The notes beneath the pieces are model-generated. The model worked only from the letters and a program-made list of their open reading frames with translations. It made no database searches and was not told the origin of the DNA. Positions 44,371 through 53,656 of a DNA stretch of 64,000 nt are shown here, in pieces; within the stretch, counting starts at the first letter, position 1, and every line of letters starts with the position of its first letter. Position numbers and translations under genes: made by a program. The stretch is from SbD1 sp039679945 (GTDB lineage: Bacteria > Desulfobacterota > Syntrophobacteria > Syntrophobacterales > Syntrophobacteraceae), in the NCBI GenBank assembly GCA_039679945.1, contig JBDKTY010000241.1, positions 1-64,000 on the forward strand. The letters are read 5' to 3'.

Positions 44371-44991
44371 TTAATTTGGGACCAACATCTTAAAGTCTGG
44401 CTGTCCTTTCGGCTTCTCCTCGGAGTTGTCTCCCTTTACAGCCTGCCTGAATTTCTTCTCGAAGCACAAACGCTCGTTATCAATCGCGGACCTGAGTGTC
44501 AGCTTTACTGAATTTCCGGCACCAATGTCCTCATCCTGTTCGCACTTATGCTCCAGCAAAAGATTGATTTTTTCGCCGGAGTTGGTGACAAAATTCCACT
44601 TCCAGGCAAGGCACGCGCGGAAAGCATCCCCCTTGTACTCCGCGGGCTTTCCGAACTTCTTATTGAACCGCTCCATAAGCTCGTTGAAAAACTCGCGGTC
44701 TTCACGTTCATACTTCAATTTGATCCGCAGGACCTTTTCCGCCTGTTCACAAGTGCCATAAGTGATGTAACCGCTCTTATAGCCATCCGGGGGCTTCACG
44801 TCCACCTCGGAAAGAAACTCCGAATGGCGCAACGGCAAAGCCGTGTCGGGCAAAACCTGGTCCTTGTAGTCGGACAGGTTTACCCCGAGTTTGAATCCAC
44901 CAATTTCGCGGGGTACATCATGTGTCTCATCCGCGGCAGGTGCAGGCGAAGAAAAAAACAGTAACAGCAAGATTGGAAGTAACCTGAGCAT
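44371..44991 (-). CDS. Secreted protein of unknown function
   Basis: A 206-residue protein with a signal peptide (MLRLLPILLLLFFSSPAPAA, cleaved near residue 20). The mature part is polar with four cysteines (including YGTCEQAE, FRACLAWKW and EHKCEQDED), which could form periplasmic disulfides. The start is taken at 44991 because the signal peptide begins there; the open frame extends upstream another 65 codons without export features. I do not recognise a family. It is transcribed toward the ilv operon, 163 bp before the first box of its promoter region. Confidence 0.65.
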   Translation of the reverse strand: MLRLLPILLLLFFSSPAPAADETHDVPREIGGFKLGVNLSDYKDQVLPDTALPLRHSEFLSEVDVKPPDGYKSGYITYGTCEQAEKVLRIKLKYEREDREFFNELMERFNKKFGKPAEYKGDAFRACLAWKWNFVTNSGEKINLLLEHKCEQDEDIGAGNSVKLTLRSAIDNERLCFEKKFRQAVKGDNSEEKPKGQPDFKMLVPN

Positions 44992-45381
44992 AGGGTAGCT
45001 GCCGGGGCCCTCGTTTCTTATCACTTGGATGTACGCATCGTGCCGAAATCCTGGACAGGCATGAGCGATAAAGTCAAAAATCATTATACCAGAGAATCCC
45101 GACAAAAAGACATCGGATTCCACACTCCGCACGAAGGTCTTGCCGGAAAACGTTTCCCTGGCTTGAACCAGTCGAGTGTCGATCATTGACTCAACTCGGC
45201 ATTTTCACCCGCGAAGCTTAACCTTTTTCGATAAACCCTTTGCTGGAGCCGATTTAGAAAATTTGAGCCCGCAGAGGTGAGCTAGGAGAAGATATCTTCC
45301 CAATTTAAGCGATACCGCGGCAATGAGTCGGAATCTGCTCATTTTCGCTCAAATCCGTCTGTTTTCATTTTGTCTAAACCT

Positions 45382-45410
45382 TTGACTGGAACATGCTTTT
45401 ACAGTTATGA
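45382..45410 (+). promoter_or_regulatory. Sigma-70-like promoter of nrdJ
   Basis: TTGACT (45382-45387), a 17-bp spacer and TTATGA (45405-45410), 65 bp before the start codon. No cobalamin riboswitch core was found in the leader, although the product uses B12. Confidence 0.55.
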
Positions 45411-45474
45411 AACCATTTCAGGAGGGGCGATCTTTTTCTTCAAATGCAAGCGACAGCAAAAAAGGATATAATTT

Positions 45475-47748
45475 ATGGAGAACCTGGAGGTTTTTCCGGC
45501 GTCCTCTTTTACCGGAGAGGAATATGACACTGCGACAGCATACGGAGGTCCCGTGGCGCAGGAGAATGGAGGGATTAAACTGAATCTTACACCAAATGCC
45601 CTTACAGTATTAGAGAAACGCTACCTGATCAAAGGTGAGGACGGAAAACCCGTAGAGACGCCCGAAGAGCTTTTCCGCAGAGTTGCCGATGCCATCGCCC
45701 GGCCTGATGCTCAATTCGAAGGTCCGGAAAAGGTCCCCGAGACAGCGAAGAAATTTCTCAGGTTAATGACCTCGCTCGACTTCATGCCCAATTCCCCCAC
45801 TCTCATGAATGCCGGCCGCCATCTCGGGCAGCTTTCCGCCTGCTTCGTTCTGCCCATTGAAGATTCCATCGACAGCATCTTCGAGGCGATAAAACATGCC
45901 GCGATGATCCACAAAAGCGGCGGCGGCACGGGCTTCTCATTCTCCAGAATAAGGCCGGAGAATGACAAGGTCCTGTCCACGCAGGGCGTGGCGAGCGGCC
46001 CCGTTTCCTTCATGTCCGTCTTCGATGTCGCAACTGAAACGATCAAGCAGGGAGGGACCCGGCGCGGCGCCAACATGGGCATTCTTCGCGTGGACCACCC
46101 TGATATTCAAAGATTCATAACGTGCAAAACCGCAAACGACCGCATGACCAACTTCAACATCTCGGTCGCCGTAACAGACGACTTCATGCAAGCGGTTGAA
46201 AACGGATCGGACTACCCCCTGCTCAACCCCCGTTCGGGACAGGAAGTCGAAAGGCTGTCCGCCCGCGAGGTATTCCAGACCATAGTCGAGTCCGCCTGGA
46301 GCAACGGCGAACCCGGAATCATCTTTATTGATGCCATGAACCGCGACAATCCCACACCGCTCGTGGGGAGCATCGAGAGCACCAATCCATGCGGCGAGCA
46401 ACCCCTTTTGCCCTACGAATCCTGTAATCTCGGTTCCATTAACCTCGCCAATATGGTTCAGAATGGACAAGTCGATTACATCCACCTCAAGGAAGTCGTA
46501 TGGGACGTCGTGCACTTCCTGGACAACGTGATTGAAGCGAACAAATATCCACTTGATGAAATCGACAGGATAACCAGGAGCAACCGTAAAATCGGGCTCG
46601 GAGTGATGGGATATGCCGACATGCTGACGGCCCTCGGCGTCCCGTATAATTCGGATGCGGCCGTGGAAACGGCCGAAGAGGTGATGGGCTTCATTCAGAA
46701 AGAGTCGAAGGCGGCATCAGCCTTCCTCGGCAAGTCAAGGGGCAGCTTTCCGAACTATACCGGCTCGGTATACGACCGGAAAGAAACCCCGCACATGCGA
46801 AACGCCACCACCACGACCATAGCCCCCACCGGCACAATCAGCATAATCGCCGGGTGCTCCAGCGGAATCGAGCCGGTATTTGCAATCAGCTTCGTGCGAA
46901 AAGTCCTGGACGGCGCCGAATTGGTCGAGGTCCATCCGCTCTTCCAGAAGGTGGCCCGCGAGCGCGGTTTCTTCTCCGAGGATCTGATGCGGCGCATTGC
47001 CGAGAAAGGGAGCATTCGGGACCTCAAGGAGATACCCGAGGATGTACGGGAAGTCTTCGTGGTCTCCCACGATGTCGATCCCGAATGGCATATCCGAATC
47101 CAGGCGGCCTTCCAAAGGCATACGGACAACGCTGTGAGCAAGACGATCAATTTCCCTTTCAGCGCCACCGAGGAAGAGGTCTATAACGCGTATATCTCCG
47201 CATACAAAATGGGCTGCAAGGGGCTGACCATCTACCGCGATGGAAGCCGCGACGTCCAGGTCCTCAATATTCAGCGAAAGCCGCAATATCCGCAGGTTGA
47301 GCCCAGACCGCGACCCGATACGACACTGGGGGTCACGGAGCGTGTCAACACGGGATGCGGAAAGCTCTACGTCACCATCAACTCCGATGAGTACGGCTTC
47401 TGCGAGGTATTCGCCCAGATGGGCAAGGCGGGTGGTTGCGCCTACTCGCAAATCGAGGCGACCAGCAGGCTCATCTCGCTTGCGCTGCGCTCGGGCGTGA
47501 AAGTTGAAGCCATCATCAAGCAACTGGTCGGCATCCGGTGCCCCTCGCCCACCTGGAGAAACGGGGAACAGGTAGTCTCCTGTTCCGATGGCATCGCGAA
47601 GGTACTGACCCAGCACTCTCATACCACGGCGACCATCACCTCGGCAGTCGCGGATGAAATGGGAGCATGTCCGGATTGCGGCGGGGCCGTTGAACACGAG
47701 GGCGGTTGCATCGTCTGCCGCTCGTGCGGTTTTTCAAGGTGCAGTTAA
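45475..47748 (+). CDS. nrdJ: Adenosylcobalamin-dependent (class II) ribonucleotide reductase
   Basis: A 757-residue enzyme making deoxyribonucleotides with or without oxygen. Marks: HKSGGGTGFSFSRIRP, GGTRRGANMGIL, NPCGEQPLLPYESCNLGS (active-site Cys/Glu), ATTTTIAPTGTISIIAG, and a C-terminal TSCxxD-like region followed by a zinc ribbon (CPDCGG...CIVCRSCGFSRC). The N-terminal ATP cone of other classes is absent. AAAAGGA precedes the start. It is monocistronic with a strong terminator. Confidence 0.95.
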   Translation: MENLEVFPASSFTGEEYDTATAYGGPVAQENGGIKLNLTPNALTVLEKRYLIKGEDGKPVETPEELFRRVADAIARPDAQFEGPEKVPETAKKFLRLMTSLDFMPNSPTLMNAGRHLGQLSACFVLPIEDSIDSIFEAIKHAAMIHKSGGGTGFSFSRIRPENDKVLSTQGVASGPVSFMSVFDVATETIKQGGTRRGANMGILRVDHPDIQRFITCKTANDRMTNFNISVAVTDDFMQAVENGSDYPLLNPRSGQEVERLSAREVFQTIVESAWSNGEPGIIFIDAMNRDNPTPLVGSIESTNPCGEQPLLPYESCNLGSINLANMVQNGQVDYIHLKEVVWDVVHFLDNVIEANKYPLDEIDRITRSNRKIGLGVMGYADMLTALGVPYNSDAAVETAEEVMGFIQKESKAASAFLGKSRGSFPNYTGSVYDRKETPHMRNATTTTIAPTGTISIIAGCSSGIEPVFAISFVRKVLDGAELVEVHPLFQKVARERGFFSEDLMRRIAEKGSIRDLKEIPEDVREVFVVSHDVDPEWHIRIQAAFQRHTDNAVSKTINFPFSATEEEVYNAYISAYKMGCKGLTIYRDGSRDVQVLNIQRKPQYPQVEPRPRPDTTLGVTERVNTGCGKLYVTINSDEYGFCEVFAQMGKAGGCAYSQIEATSRLISLALRSGVKVEAIIKQLVGIRCPSPTWRNGEQVVSCSDGIAKVLTQHSHTTATITSAVADEMGACPDCGGAVEHEGGCIVCRSCGFSRCS

Positions 47749-47790
47749 GAAACGCGCCGGAATGCTTTCCCATGACATTGTCGTTATCGT

Positions 47791-47833
47791 AACCAAACCG
47801 GGCGGTCTCCCGTAACCGCCCGGTTTGGTTTTT
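47791..47833 (+). terminator. Strong Rho-independent terminator of nrdJ
   Basis: A perfect 15-bp stem pairs 47791-47805 with 47816-47830, a 10-nt loop lies between, and TTT follows. Confidence 0.92.
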
Positions 47834-47952
47834 ATGCTTTGAACGCAACCTCGTATCAGCCCATCGTCTCTCATTGCGCAAAGATCGTGTGCCCCGTGGA
47901 TAACCGGCCGGCAGTACCGCAAGAGATCCGCCGGGCGGGAAGGTTGGATGTC

Positions 47953-48642
47953 TTGGACTGCGACAACTGGGATTTGACCCCCAAAGAAGCCATAGCCCTT
48001 CAAAAACAGCTTGCCGGTTCGGTCATGATCCAGCCTCTGCCTTCCCGTTTCAAAATCCTCGCGGCATCCGACATCGGCTATTCCAGGACCACGGACCAAC
48101 TCACCGCCGTGATGCTCGCTTTTAGCTGGCCCGGGCTCGAGTTGCTGGAAACGGCGGAAATCGTCTCACCCGTTCTGTTTCCATATATTCCCGGACTGCT
48201 GTCTTTCCGGGAGGTTCCTCCACTCATCGAGGCATTCCGGAAGCTCGAACATAAGCCCGACGTTCTTCTCTGCGACGGGCAGGGAATAGCCCATCCCCGA
48301 AGACTCGGATTTGCCTCGCACCTGGGGCTGTGCCTGAACGTGCCGACCGTCGGCTGCGCCAAGAGCAGGCTGTGCGGCGAACACGCTCCGCTCACACTGA
48401 GAAAGGGCCGCAGTGTGCCGCTTCTTCTCGACGGAGAGCAGGTCGGACTCGTCTATTGCTCACGGGACCGGGTTAAGCCGCTCTACATCTCCCCCGGCCA
48501 CCTCTCGGACATCACTTCTTCCAAAAAGCTGGTCTCGCGCTGCCTCGGCCGTTACAGAATTCCGGAACCGCTCAGGCTCGCGCATATCACCGCAACGCTC
48601 CTTCGTCGTCAACTCGGAGCAAACCAGCCCCTTGATCCCTGA
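47953..48642 (+). CDS. nfi: Endonuclease V
   Basis: A 229-residue enzyme that nicks DNA (or RNA) near deoxyinosine. Marks: AASDIGYSR (first metal Asp), PYIPGLLSFREVPPL (metal Glu), DGQGIAHPRRLGFASHLG (Asp-Gly with HPRR) and GCAKSRLCG. The open frame extends back to 47839, into the nrdJ terminator. I place the start at TTG 47953, which has GGGAAGG nine bases upstream and gives the family's usual length (~223 aa). The N-terminus remains uncertain. Confidence 0.88.
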   Translation: MDCDNWDLTPKEAIALQKQLAGSVMIQPLPSRFKILAASDIGYSRTTDQLTAVMLAFSWPGLELLETAEIVSPVLFPYIPGLLSFREVPPLIEAFRKLEHKPDVLLCDGQGIAHPRRLGFASHLGLCLNVPTVGCAKSRLCGEHAPLTLRKGRSVPLLLDGEQVGLVYCSRDRVKPLYISPGHLSDITSSKKLVSRCLGRYRIPEPLRLAHITATLLRRQLGANQPLDP

Positions 48643-49007
48643 ATTCGCATGGATAAAAAATGGGAAACACCCCGGGATTCATCCCTGAACGACGGTTTGA
48701 TATGAAATAGTTGCGTTCGGGATGACTCCACCCTGAAAATGAAGATGCCGATCGGAATTGACCTCTTCATGCTTCGATTCTTCTCAAGAAACAGCTTTTA
48801 AGAGTGAGCAATTTCAATGGCTTGCGGATCTTGCTTCGTCATCGACTTTTCATCAGTCCGGCGTATGCTGTTTTTTCTGCCGCGCCTTGCCACGCGAAAG
48901 CGGGGCATACTACGCTCGGCACGAACGGGAGGGAATGTCCCATCTTGAGCGCGAATTGATATTAAAGACTGTCCCGCCCGGCAGCGCTTCCGCGGGATGC
49001 CGGCCTC
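48643..49007. other. Intergenic region with a dispersed repeat
   Basis: 365 bp between the convergent endonuclease V gene and the AOR cluster. Copy C of the dispersed repeat is at 48878-48935. A similarity beyond the core (CTTGAGCGCGAATTGATAT at about 48943-48961, compare CTTGAACGTGAATTCATAT near 56796-56814) suggests the element was once longer. Confidence 0.55.
48878..48935 (+). repeat. Dispersed intergenic repeat, copy C
   Basis: Begins CTGCCGCGCCTTGCCACGCG and ends CTCGGCACGAACGGGAGGG. It aligns without gaps over most of its length to copies B and D. Confidence 0.6.
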
Positions 49008-49577
49008 TCAGGGATTAAGCGCGAGTCCGACGTCTGCCCGTTCGGCAAGAAAGGCTGCATAGTGGCGATCCAGGAAACGGCTGGAAAAAAGATAGACTCC
49101 GCCCACGGATGTGGTGACAAAGGTGATGTCCTGAAATTCGGGGGTTTCGGCCATCGTCTTGAGACTGTCCGCGATCTGGTCGGGCTTCAGATCGAAGGGA
49201 GACTCCTCGAAGATTTCCAGTGGAAGGGGGCGGGGATAGTCCGCCGAATTGCGGCGGACCTCTTCGGCCATAAGGATAACCGGCGAACTCTTGCGGTCCA
49301 GGATGGAAGCATAGGTACGGCTGAGCAGCGCGGGCACATAGTAGAGTGTTTGCCCGGAGATGCTCTCCAGAGCCTCTATTTCCGGGTAAGAAGCCAATGT
49401 CTCGTCCATCAGGGCATCGATCCCCGGGAAATCCGGTCCTTCCACGTCAGTGGCACCCCGGGACTTGAGACTCTCCAGCAATCCTTCCATTCCCATCAAC
49501 CGACCTGCCCGGCTGGCATCCCTTACGACGTTGGCCAGCATGAGACGAATCGCCTCGCGGCCCTTTTCGGCTTCCAT
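49008..49577 (-). CDS. Unknown third gene of the AOR cluster
   Basis: A 189-residue soluble, acidic, mostly helical protein beginning MEAEKGREAIRLMLANVV and ending VGLALNP. It contains no cysteine at all, no P-loop and no transmembrane helix. The ATG overlaps the AOR stop codon by one base (TAATG), so it is translationally coupled to it and likely an accessory or chaperone subunit. I do not recognise the family. A longer in-frame start lies inside the AOR gene and is unlikely. Confidence 0.72.
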   Translation of the reverse strand: MEAEKGREAIRLMLANVVRDASRAGRLMGMEGLLESLKSRGATDVEGPDFPGIDALMDETLASYPEIEALESISGQTLYYVPALLSRTYASILDRKSSPVILMAEEVRRNSADYPRPLPLEIFEESPFDLKPDQIADSLKTMAETPEFQDITFVTTSVGGVYLFSSRFLDRHYAAFLAERADVGLALNP

Positions 49578-51691
49578 TATTTCTTCTCCGGCACCAGGTT
49601 CCTGGACTCCAGTTCTCGGCTCACGTCCCGGAGTCCGAGACGGGCATAAGCCTGGGCGGTGGGAGCCCCGCTCCCCGTGTCCCAACCCATTACCCCATAG
49701 AACATCTCCATTGCCCTGACCATGTCCTCACGGTCCATCCGGATTGTCCCCTTGGTGAAAACAGGGGTCCCGGCCGGATCGTTGTAGACCCACTCAGGTA
49801 TGAGATCGTGGCGCGCGCGCATCTCTTTGTCGCCCATGTCGCGGATGGTAAGCGCCCTGTGCAGCACGAATATCTTCTCGCCGATAAGATCCAGTTCCTC
49901 CCGGCTCGTTTGCCTCCCGGTGGCCAGGCTGAAGAACTTGGACTCCAGGCTGTCGTCACCCGAGTAGCCGCGTTCCTTGAGCGGGGAAGCCACCCACGGC
50001 CCCATCCAGTTGCAGAGTCCCAGGCTGTCGTGGAGTTCCTTGCGCACCAGTGACCATTTGGCCCGCATGGCCTTGTGGATATTCATGGGCGTGTAATTGC
50101 CGGGAGCATCCACGGCATCGGGAGACCCCCATATCTCCGCGGCCAGTTTCTTCTGAACCGCCAGGGGCAGTCCGTTTCGCACGAAGTTTGTATGGGAGTG
50201 ACACTGCGGATCGCGGTTGTACTGTGTACTGATGATGGCTCCGCACTGGCCGTCATCCTCATTGGCGTGGTGTTTGGGATGGCCGAATTTCCAGTAATTG
50301 GTGGCGCGGTCCTTGCCCCAGGTCTCCTCAGGGATGGACCAGCGGGCCAGGAGACCTCCCGTGCCCAGACCGAGTGCATGCCCCAGTTCACCCTTGCGCA
50401 TGGCCACGCGAGGCAGAATATCCAGGAGGAACGCCGGATCGCCGCTCTCATACTTGTCCCAGGAAATGGACGCATATTCTTCCGCGCCGATTTTGGTTTT
50501 CAGTGTACCTTCGTAATACAGCTTCAGAAGATCGCGTTGGAGTTGACCGTAGTTGCACCATACACCCAGATCGTCGGCCAGGTGCATCCCGACCATGCAA
50601 GCCTCGATAGCCGTCTCCCCCTGAGGGCCACCGGGAAGATTCTTGAAAAAGGAACGTCCAAAGACCATCCCCGCGCATGTATTCTGAGCGACTTCACGAA
50701 TGCCGTATTTGGCGGACACGGCGGGAACCTTGAGTATCGTGTGGCAGCGGATGGGACAGGCGGTGCATCCATTGCCCCGGACAGTATATTTCCAGGCCCC
50801 GTCGCCCAGAAAGAAGGCGCCGCTGTTGGAGCGAAAGGCGATGCGGTTAAGGTCGTACAACCCACCGTTGATTTCCAGAGGGGGGTCCGCCGCGCCCCAA
50901 CGCTTTCCCGGCATCCCCACCCATCGGGAACCGGGATTGTAATATTCGGACTGCGGATGAGGAGAACTGGGCACGACGTGCTGGTTGTTCCCGCCCAGGA
51001 TGGATAAATGGAATTTGATCAGACGCTCCCATTCAGCCTTATCGCCCGCAATGCGCACTCCACCGCTGCCCTGCACTCCGATGGCCTTGAGATTCTTTGA
51101 GCCCATCACCGCGCCAATGCCGCCTGCTGAATGAGAGACCGAATTCATTACCACCGACATCGGCACCAGGTTTTCACCGGCCTGGCCAATCGCGGCCACC
51201 ACGCTGTCATTCCCCATCTCGCGGCTGATTTCCAGTGTGGCGCGGCGGATGCCGCTGCCCCACAGATGCCTGGCATCACGGATTTCCACCCGTGCATCCC
51301 GGATGGAAATCCACACGGGCCGGTCCGCCCTGCCCTCGATGATTATCCCGTCGTAGCCCGCATACTTGAGCTGGGCCGCGAACCGGCCTCCCATATGGCC
51401 GGAACCCACCAGTGGCCTGGGCCAGCAGGTAGGGAACAGTGTCGTTATGGCGGTGCGTCCGTTGCAGGGCACACCGGTGCCGGCCAGTACCCCCGTGGCG
51501 AACACAATTTTGTTGCCCGGCTCCAGGGCGCCGGTTCCGGGTGGGACCTCGTCCCAGAGGACCTGGTACCCAATTCCGGTGCCGCCCAGCAACTCACCAT
51601 ATTTCTCAACGGTATCCTCGCAACGGATTGCGCCGGTGGAGAGGTCCACCCGCAGAATCTTACCGGCAAACCCTCCGTTCACTTTGCTCAT
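49577..51691 (-). CDS. Aldehyde:ferredoxin oxidoreductase family tungsten/molybdenum enzyme
   Basis: A 704-residue enzyme. The N-terminal AOR domain (~8-215) has GGTGIGYQVLWDEVPPG, LVGSGHMGGRFAAQLKYAG and HSAGGIGAVMGSKNLKAI. The [4Fe-4S] ligands are C309, C312 and C316 in CTACPIRC, with a fourth Cys near the C-terminus (LGLCNWMGPW). Family members hold a W or Mo bis-pterin and oxidise aldehydes to acids; related ones act on benzoyl-CoA. It is about 80-100 residues longer than archaeal AOR. The start at 51691 has AAGGAG upstream; the longer open frame encodes nothing recognisable. It follows a Tat-type Fe-S subunit by 40 bp. Substrate unknown. Confidence 0.9.
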   Translation of the reverse strand: MSKVNGGFAGKILRVDLSTGAIRCEDTVEKYGELLGGTGIGYQVLWDEVPPGTGALEPGNKIVFATGVLAGTGVPCNGRTAITTLFPTCWPRPLVGSGHMGGRFAAQLKYAGYDGIIIEGRADRPVWISIRDARVEIRDARHLWGSGIRRATLEISREMGNDSVVAAIGQAGENLVPMSVVMNSVSHSAGGIGAVMGSKNLKAIGVQGSGGVRIAGDKAEWERLIKFHLSILGGNNQHVVPSSPHPQSEYYNPGSRWVGMPGKRWGAADPPLEINGGLYDLNRIAFRSNSGAFFLGDGAWKYTVRGNGCTACPIRCHTILKVPAVSAKYGIREVAQNTCAGMVFGRSFFKNLPGGPQGETAIEACMVGMHLADDLGVWCNYGQLQRDLLKLYYEGTLKTKIGAEEYASISWDKYESGDPAFLLDILPRVAMRKGELGHALGLGTGGLLARWSIPEETWGKDRATNYWKFGHPKHHANEDDGQCGAIISTQYNRDPQCHSHTNFVRNGLPLAVQKKLAAEIWGSPDAVDAPGNYTPMNIHKAMRAKWSLVRKELHDSLGLCNWMGPWVASPLKERGYSGDDSLESKFFSLATGRQTSREELDLIGEKIFVLHRALTIRDMGDKEMRARHDLIPEWVYNDPAGTPVFTKGTIRMDREDMVRAMEMFYGVMGWDTGSGAPTAQAYARLGLRDVSRELESRNLVPEKK

Positions 51692-51731
51692 TCTGGCTCC
51701 TTGGGAATCACGAAACCGGGATGTATATCCA

Positions 51732-52466
51732 TTATTTGGAGATGTGACATTCCAGGCAACTCTGGGCTTTTTCGGCGGGGACGACGGTAAGAACGGACAC
51801 GCGAGGGGGGACCTCGCGGGTGAGGTCCAGCCACGGGACATAAGCAATGGCCCCGGATGGACATGCCTCCACGCATTTGGGACTGCCATGGCACAGGAAA
51901 CACTTGGTGGCCTTTTGGCTTTCCTCGTCAAAGCTGATCATGTCCCACGGGCATGCTTTCCGGCACAGCCGGCAGCCGACGCAAACCACCGCATCCACTA
52001 CCCGTGCTCCGGTTACGGGATCGGCCTTGATGGCGCCCTCGGGGCAGGCGGTCTCACACGGAACGGGGTGAGGACACTGTTTGCAGGTATCCTGAATAAA
52101 GACGCCATTGCCCCAGGCTCCCCCCATTACGGGCGAGGTGAGCCCCCCGGGACCGAAGTTGATATTCCTGTCCACCTTGATCCTTGCCAGAGAAGGCTGC
52201 GAACGGCCGTCGTTGAATTCAGTGCAGGCAAGCTCACAGCGGCGGCAGCCGACACACCGGGTCGGATCGGCCAGGATCAGCCCCTTGGCGTTTTCGATGA
52301 TGATTACCGGGGCATCGGCGCCCCAGGCGCCGCGAATGCTCAAAGCAGCCAGGCCGTTAACCGCGCAGGCGGTGAGAATGAGAAACTTCCGCCTCGAAAT
52401 GGTAGTCTCAAACCCTGCCGCGGCGGCAGCGCGCGGGATCAGTTCCTCTTTTCCTTCGGTCCCCAT
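51732..52466 (-). CDS. Tat-type four-cluster Fe-S electron-transfer subunit
   Basis: A 244-residue protein with a twin-arginine signal (ISRRKFLILTA at ~23-33, then a hydrophobic stretch to ~50). Four [4Fe-4S] motifs follow: CVGCRRCELAC, CKQCPHPVPCETAC, CVGCRLCRKAC and CFLCHGSPKCVEAC. The arrangement is that of HybA/DmsB-type subunits. The last residues read SCLECHISK, a CxxCH c-heme-like motif. It is the electron partner of the AOR encoded next. A Tat signal would place it outside the cytoplasm, which is unusual for an AOR partner. Confidence 0.9.
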   Translation of the reverse strand: MGTEGKEELIPRAAAAAGFETTISRRKFLILTACAVNGLAALSIRGAWGADAPVIIIENAKGLILADPTRCVGCRRCELACTEFNDGRSQPSLARIKVDRNINFGPGGLTSPVMGGAWGNGVFIQDTCKQCPHPVPCETACPEGAIKADPVTGARVVDAVVCVGCRLCRKACPWDMISFDEESQKATKCFLCHGSPKCVEACPSGAIAYVPWLDLTREVPPRVSVLTVVPAEKAQSCLECHISK

Positions 52467-52893
52467 GTCTCAATACCTGCTCTTGTGTCAACTCGCAATC
52501 CAGAGCACCCGAAAAACGCGGTCCTATACATTATCGTAGTCACCAGGATGAAACTGTATCATTTTCCCGCGCGAATGGGGAGATGCGGATTCCATTTGTC
52601 TTGAGCGGAGAGCATCCCTCCCGGAAATCCAGGCTCAACAGGTTCTCCCGCCGCACGGGATCTCCGTTGATTCCCGATCGAGCCCCTCACCGTGCCCGCC
52701 GGCCCGGTTGAAGATCGTCGGGAGAGAACCGTGCTTGTTCCATCTCTGCTTAAAGGTAAGCATCCGCGGCTACACATAGAGAGATCATAAATGCCATACC
52801 CCTCACAAAAACATTGATATCTACTTCAATCATGAACATAATCAGCCAGGTTATCGTTTGAGATGCCTGATTACCGAGCTACCGGAGGCATAA
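52467..52893. other. Intergenic region upstream of the AOR cluster
   Basis: 427 bp between the divergent AOR cluster and the TPR gene at 52894, expected to hold both promoters. No site matches a consensus well. No gene is recognised. Confidence 0.45.
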
Positions 52894-53472
52894 ATGGCAG
52901 ATCCCACGGACAAGATCCAACTGTACCGAGAAATGCTGAGACTCGATCCCTCATCCCGCATATTCGAGATTCTGGCGGAAGAGCTTTACGCCTCCGGCGA
53001 ATGGGAGGAAGCGGAGATGGTCTGCCGGGAAGGCATCCGGTTTCATCCGGACAAAATGAGACCGCGTGTGCTGTTGGCACTTACACTGATGGAACTGGGC
53101 AACACGGAGCAATGCGAGCGCATGCTGCTCGATATATACAGCGAGATATCCAATAACAGCATCATTTTTAAACTTCTCTCCGATGTAGCCTCCAGTGCGA
53201 ACGATCCCGTGCGCGCCGGCGGGTTTTCCCGGATCCACGAAGCCTTCGAGAGTATTGAAACGCCGCGAGAGGAGAGGACGGAGGAGCGGCCAAAGGCGGC
53301 GACTCAAGCCAGACCCATAACCCGGGAACAATTTGAACTCATCCTTTCGAAGCTGGCCGAGCGCGTGGAAGCGAGGCTGGCGGCTCCCGCGACCTTGCCG
53401 GACATATTCTCGAAAACTGAGAGAGATTTTCTGAAAAAGACAGTTTTAGCGGAACTCGAGGCTGTATCCTGA
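52894..53472 (+). CDS. TPR-containing protein of unknown function
   Basis: A 192-residue soluble protein. Residues ~3-115 form about three TPR hairpins (DKIQLYREMLRLDPSSRIFE, WEEAEMVCREGIRFHPDK and LGNTEQCERMLLDIYSE). A charged linker follows, then a C-terminal helix (TREQFELILSKLAERVEARL). It lies upstream of the DUF4390-ntrY-ntrX genes. Similar small TPR proteins often serve as scaffolds. No catalytic motif. Confidence 0.7.
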   Translation: MADPTDKIQLYREMLRLDPSSRIFEILAEELYASGEWEEAEMVCREGIRFHPDKMRPRVLLALTLMELGNTEQCERMLLDIYSEISNNSIIFKLLSDVASSANDPVRAGGFSRIHEAFESIETPREERTEERPKAATQARPITREQFELILSKLAERVEARLAAPATLPDIFSKTERDFLKKTVLAELEAVS

Positions 53473-53656
53473 CGCCTCCGGAGGTCCAGTACACGGGCGG
53501 GATCCTTCATGGCGACGTCGCGAAACGTGTGTCGCCCTGTCCAGCCCCATGGACGATCCGGGTCCTGTCCTCCATCCTCATTTCGCTTGTATTCATACGT
53601 ACCCTTCGCTAGAATCCGGAGAAAAGTTTGCGAAAAACCAGCCAACGGGAATGCCG

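Noticed and set aside
45187..45474. Cobalamin riboswitch before the B12-dependent ribonucleotide reductase
   Set aside because: I looked for the conserved B12-box and accompanying stems and found none. Only a promoter-like pair and an AAAAGGA site are seen.
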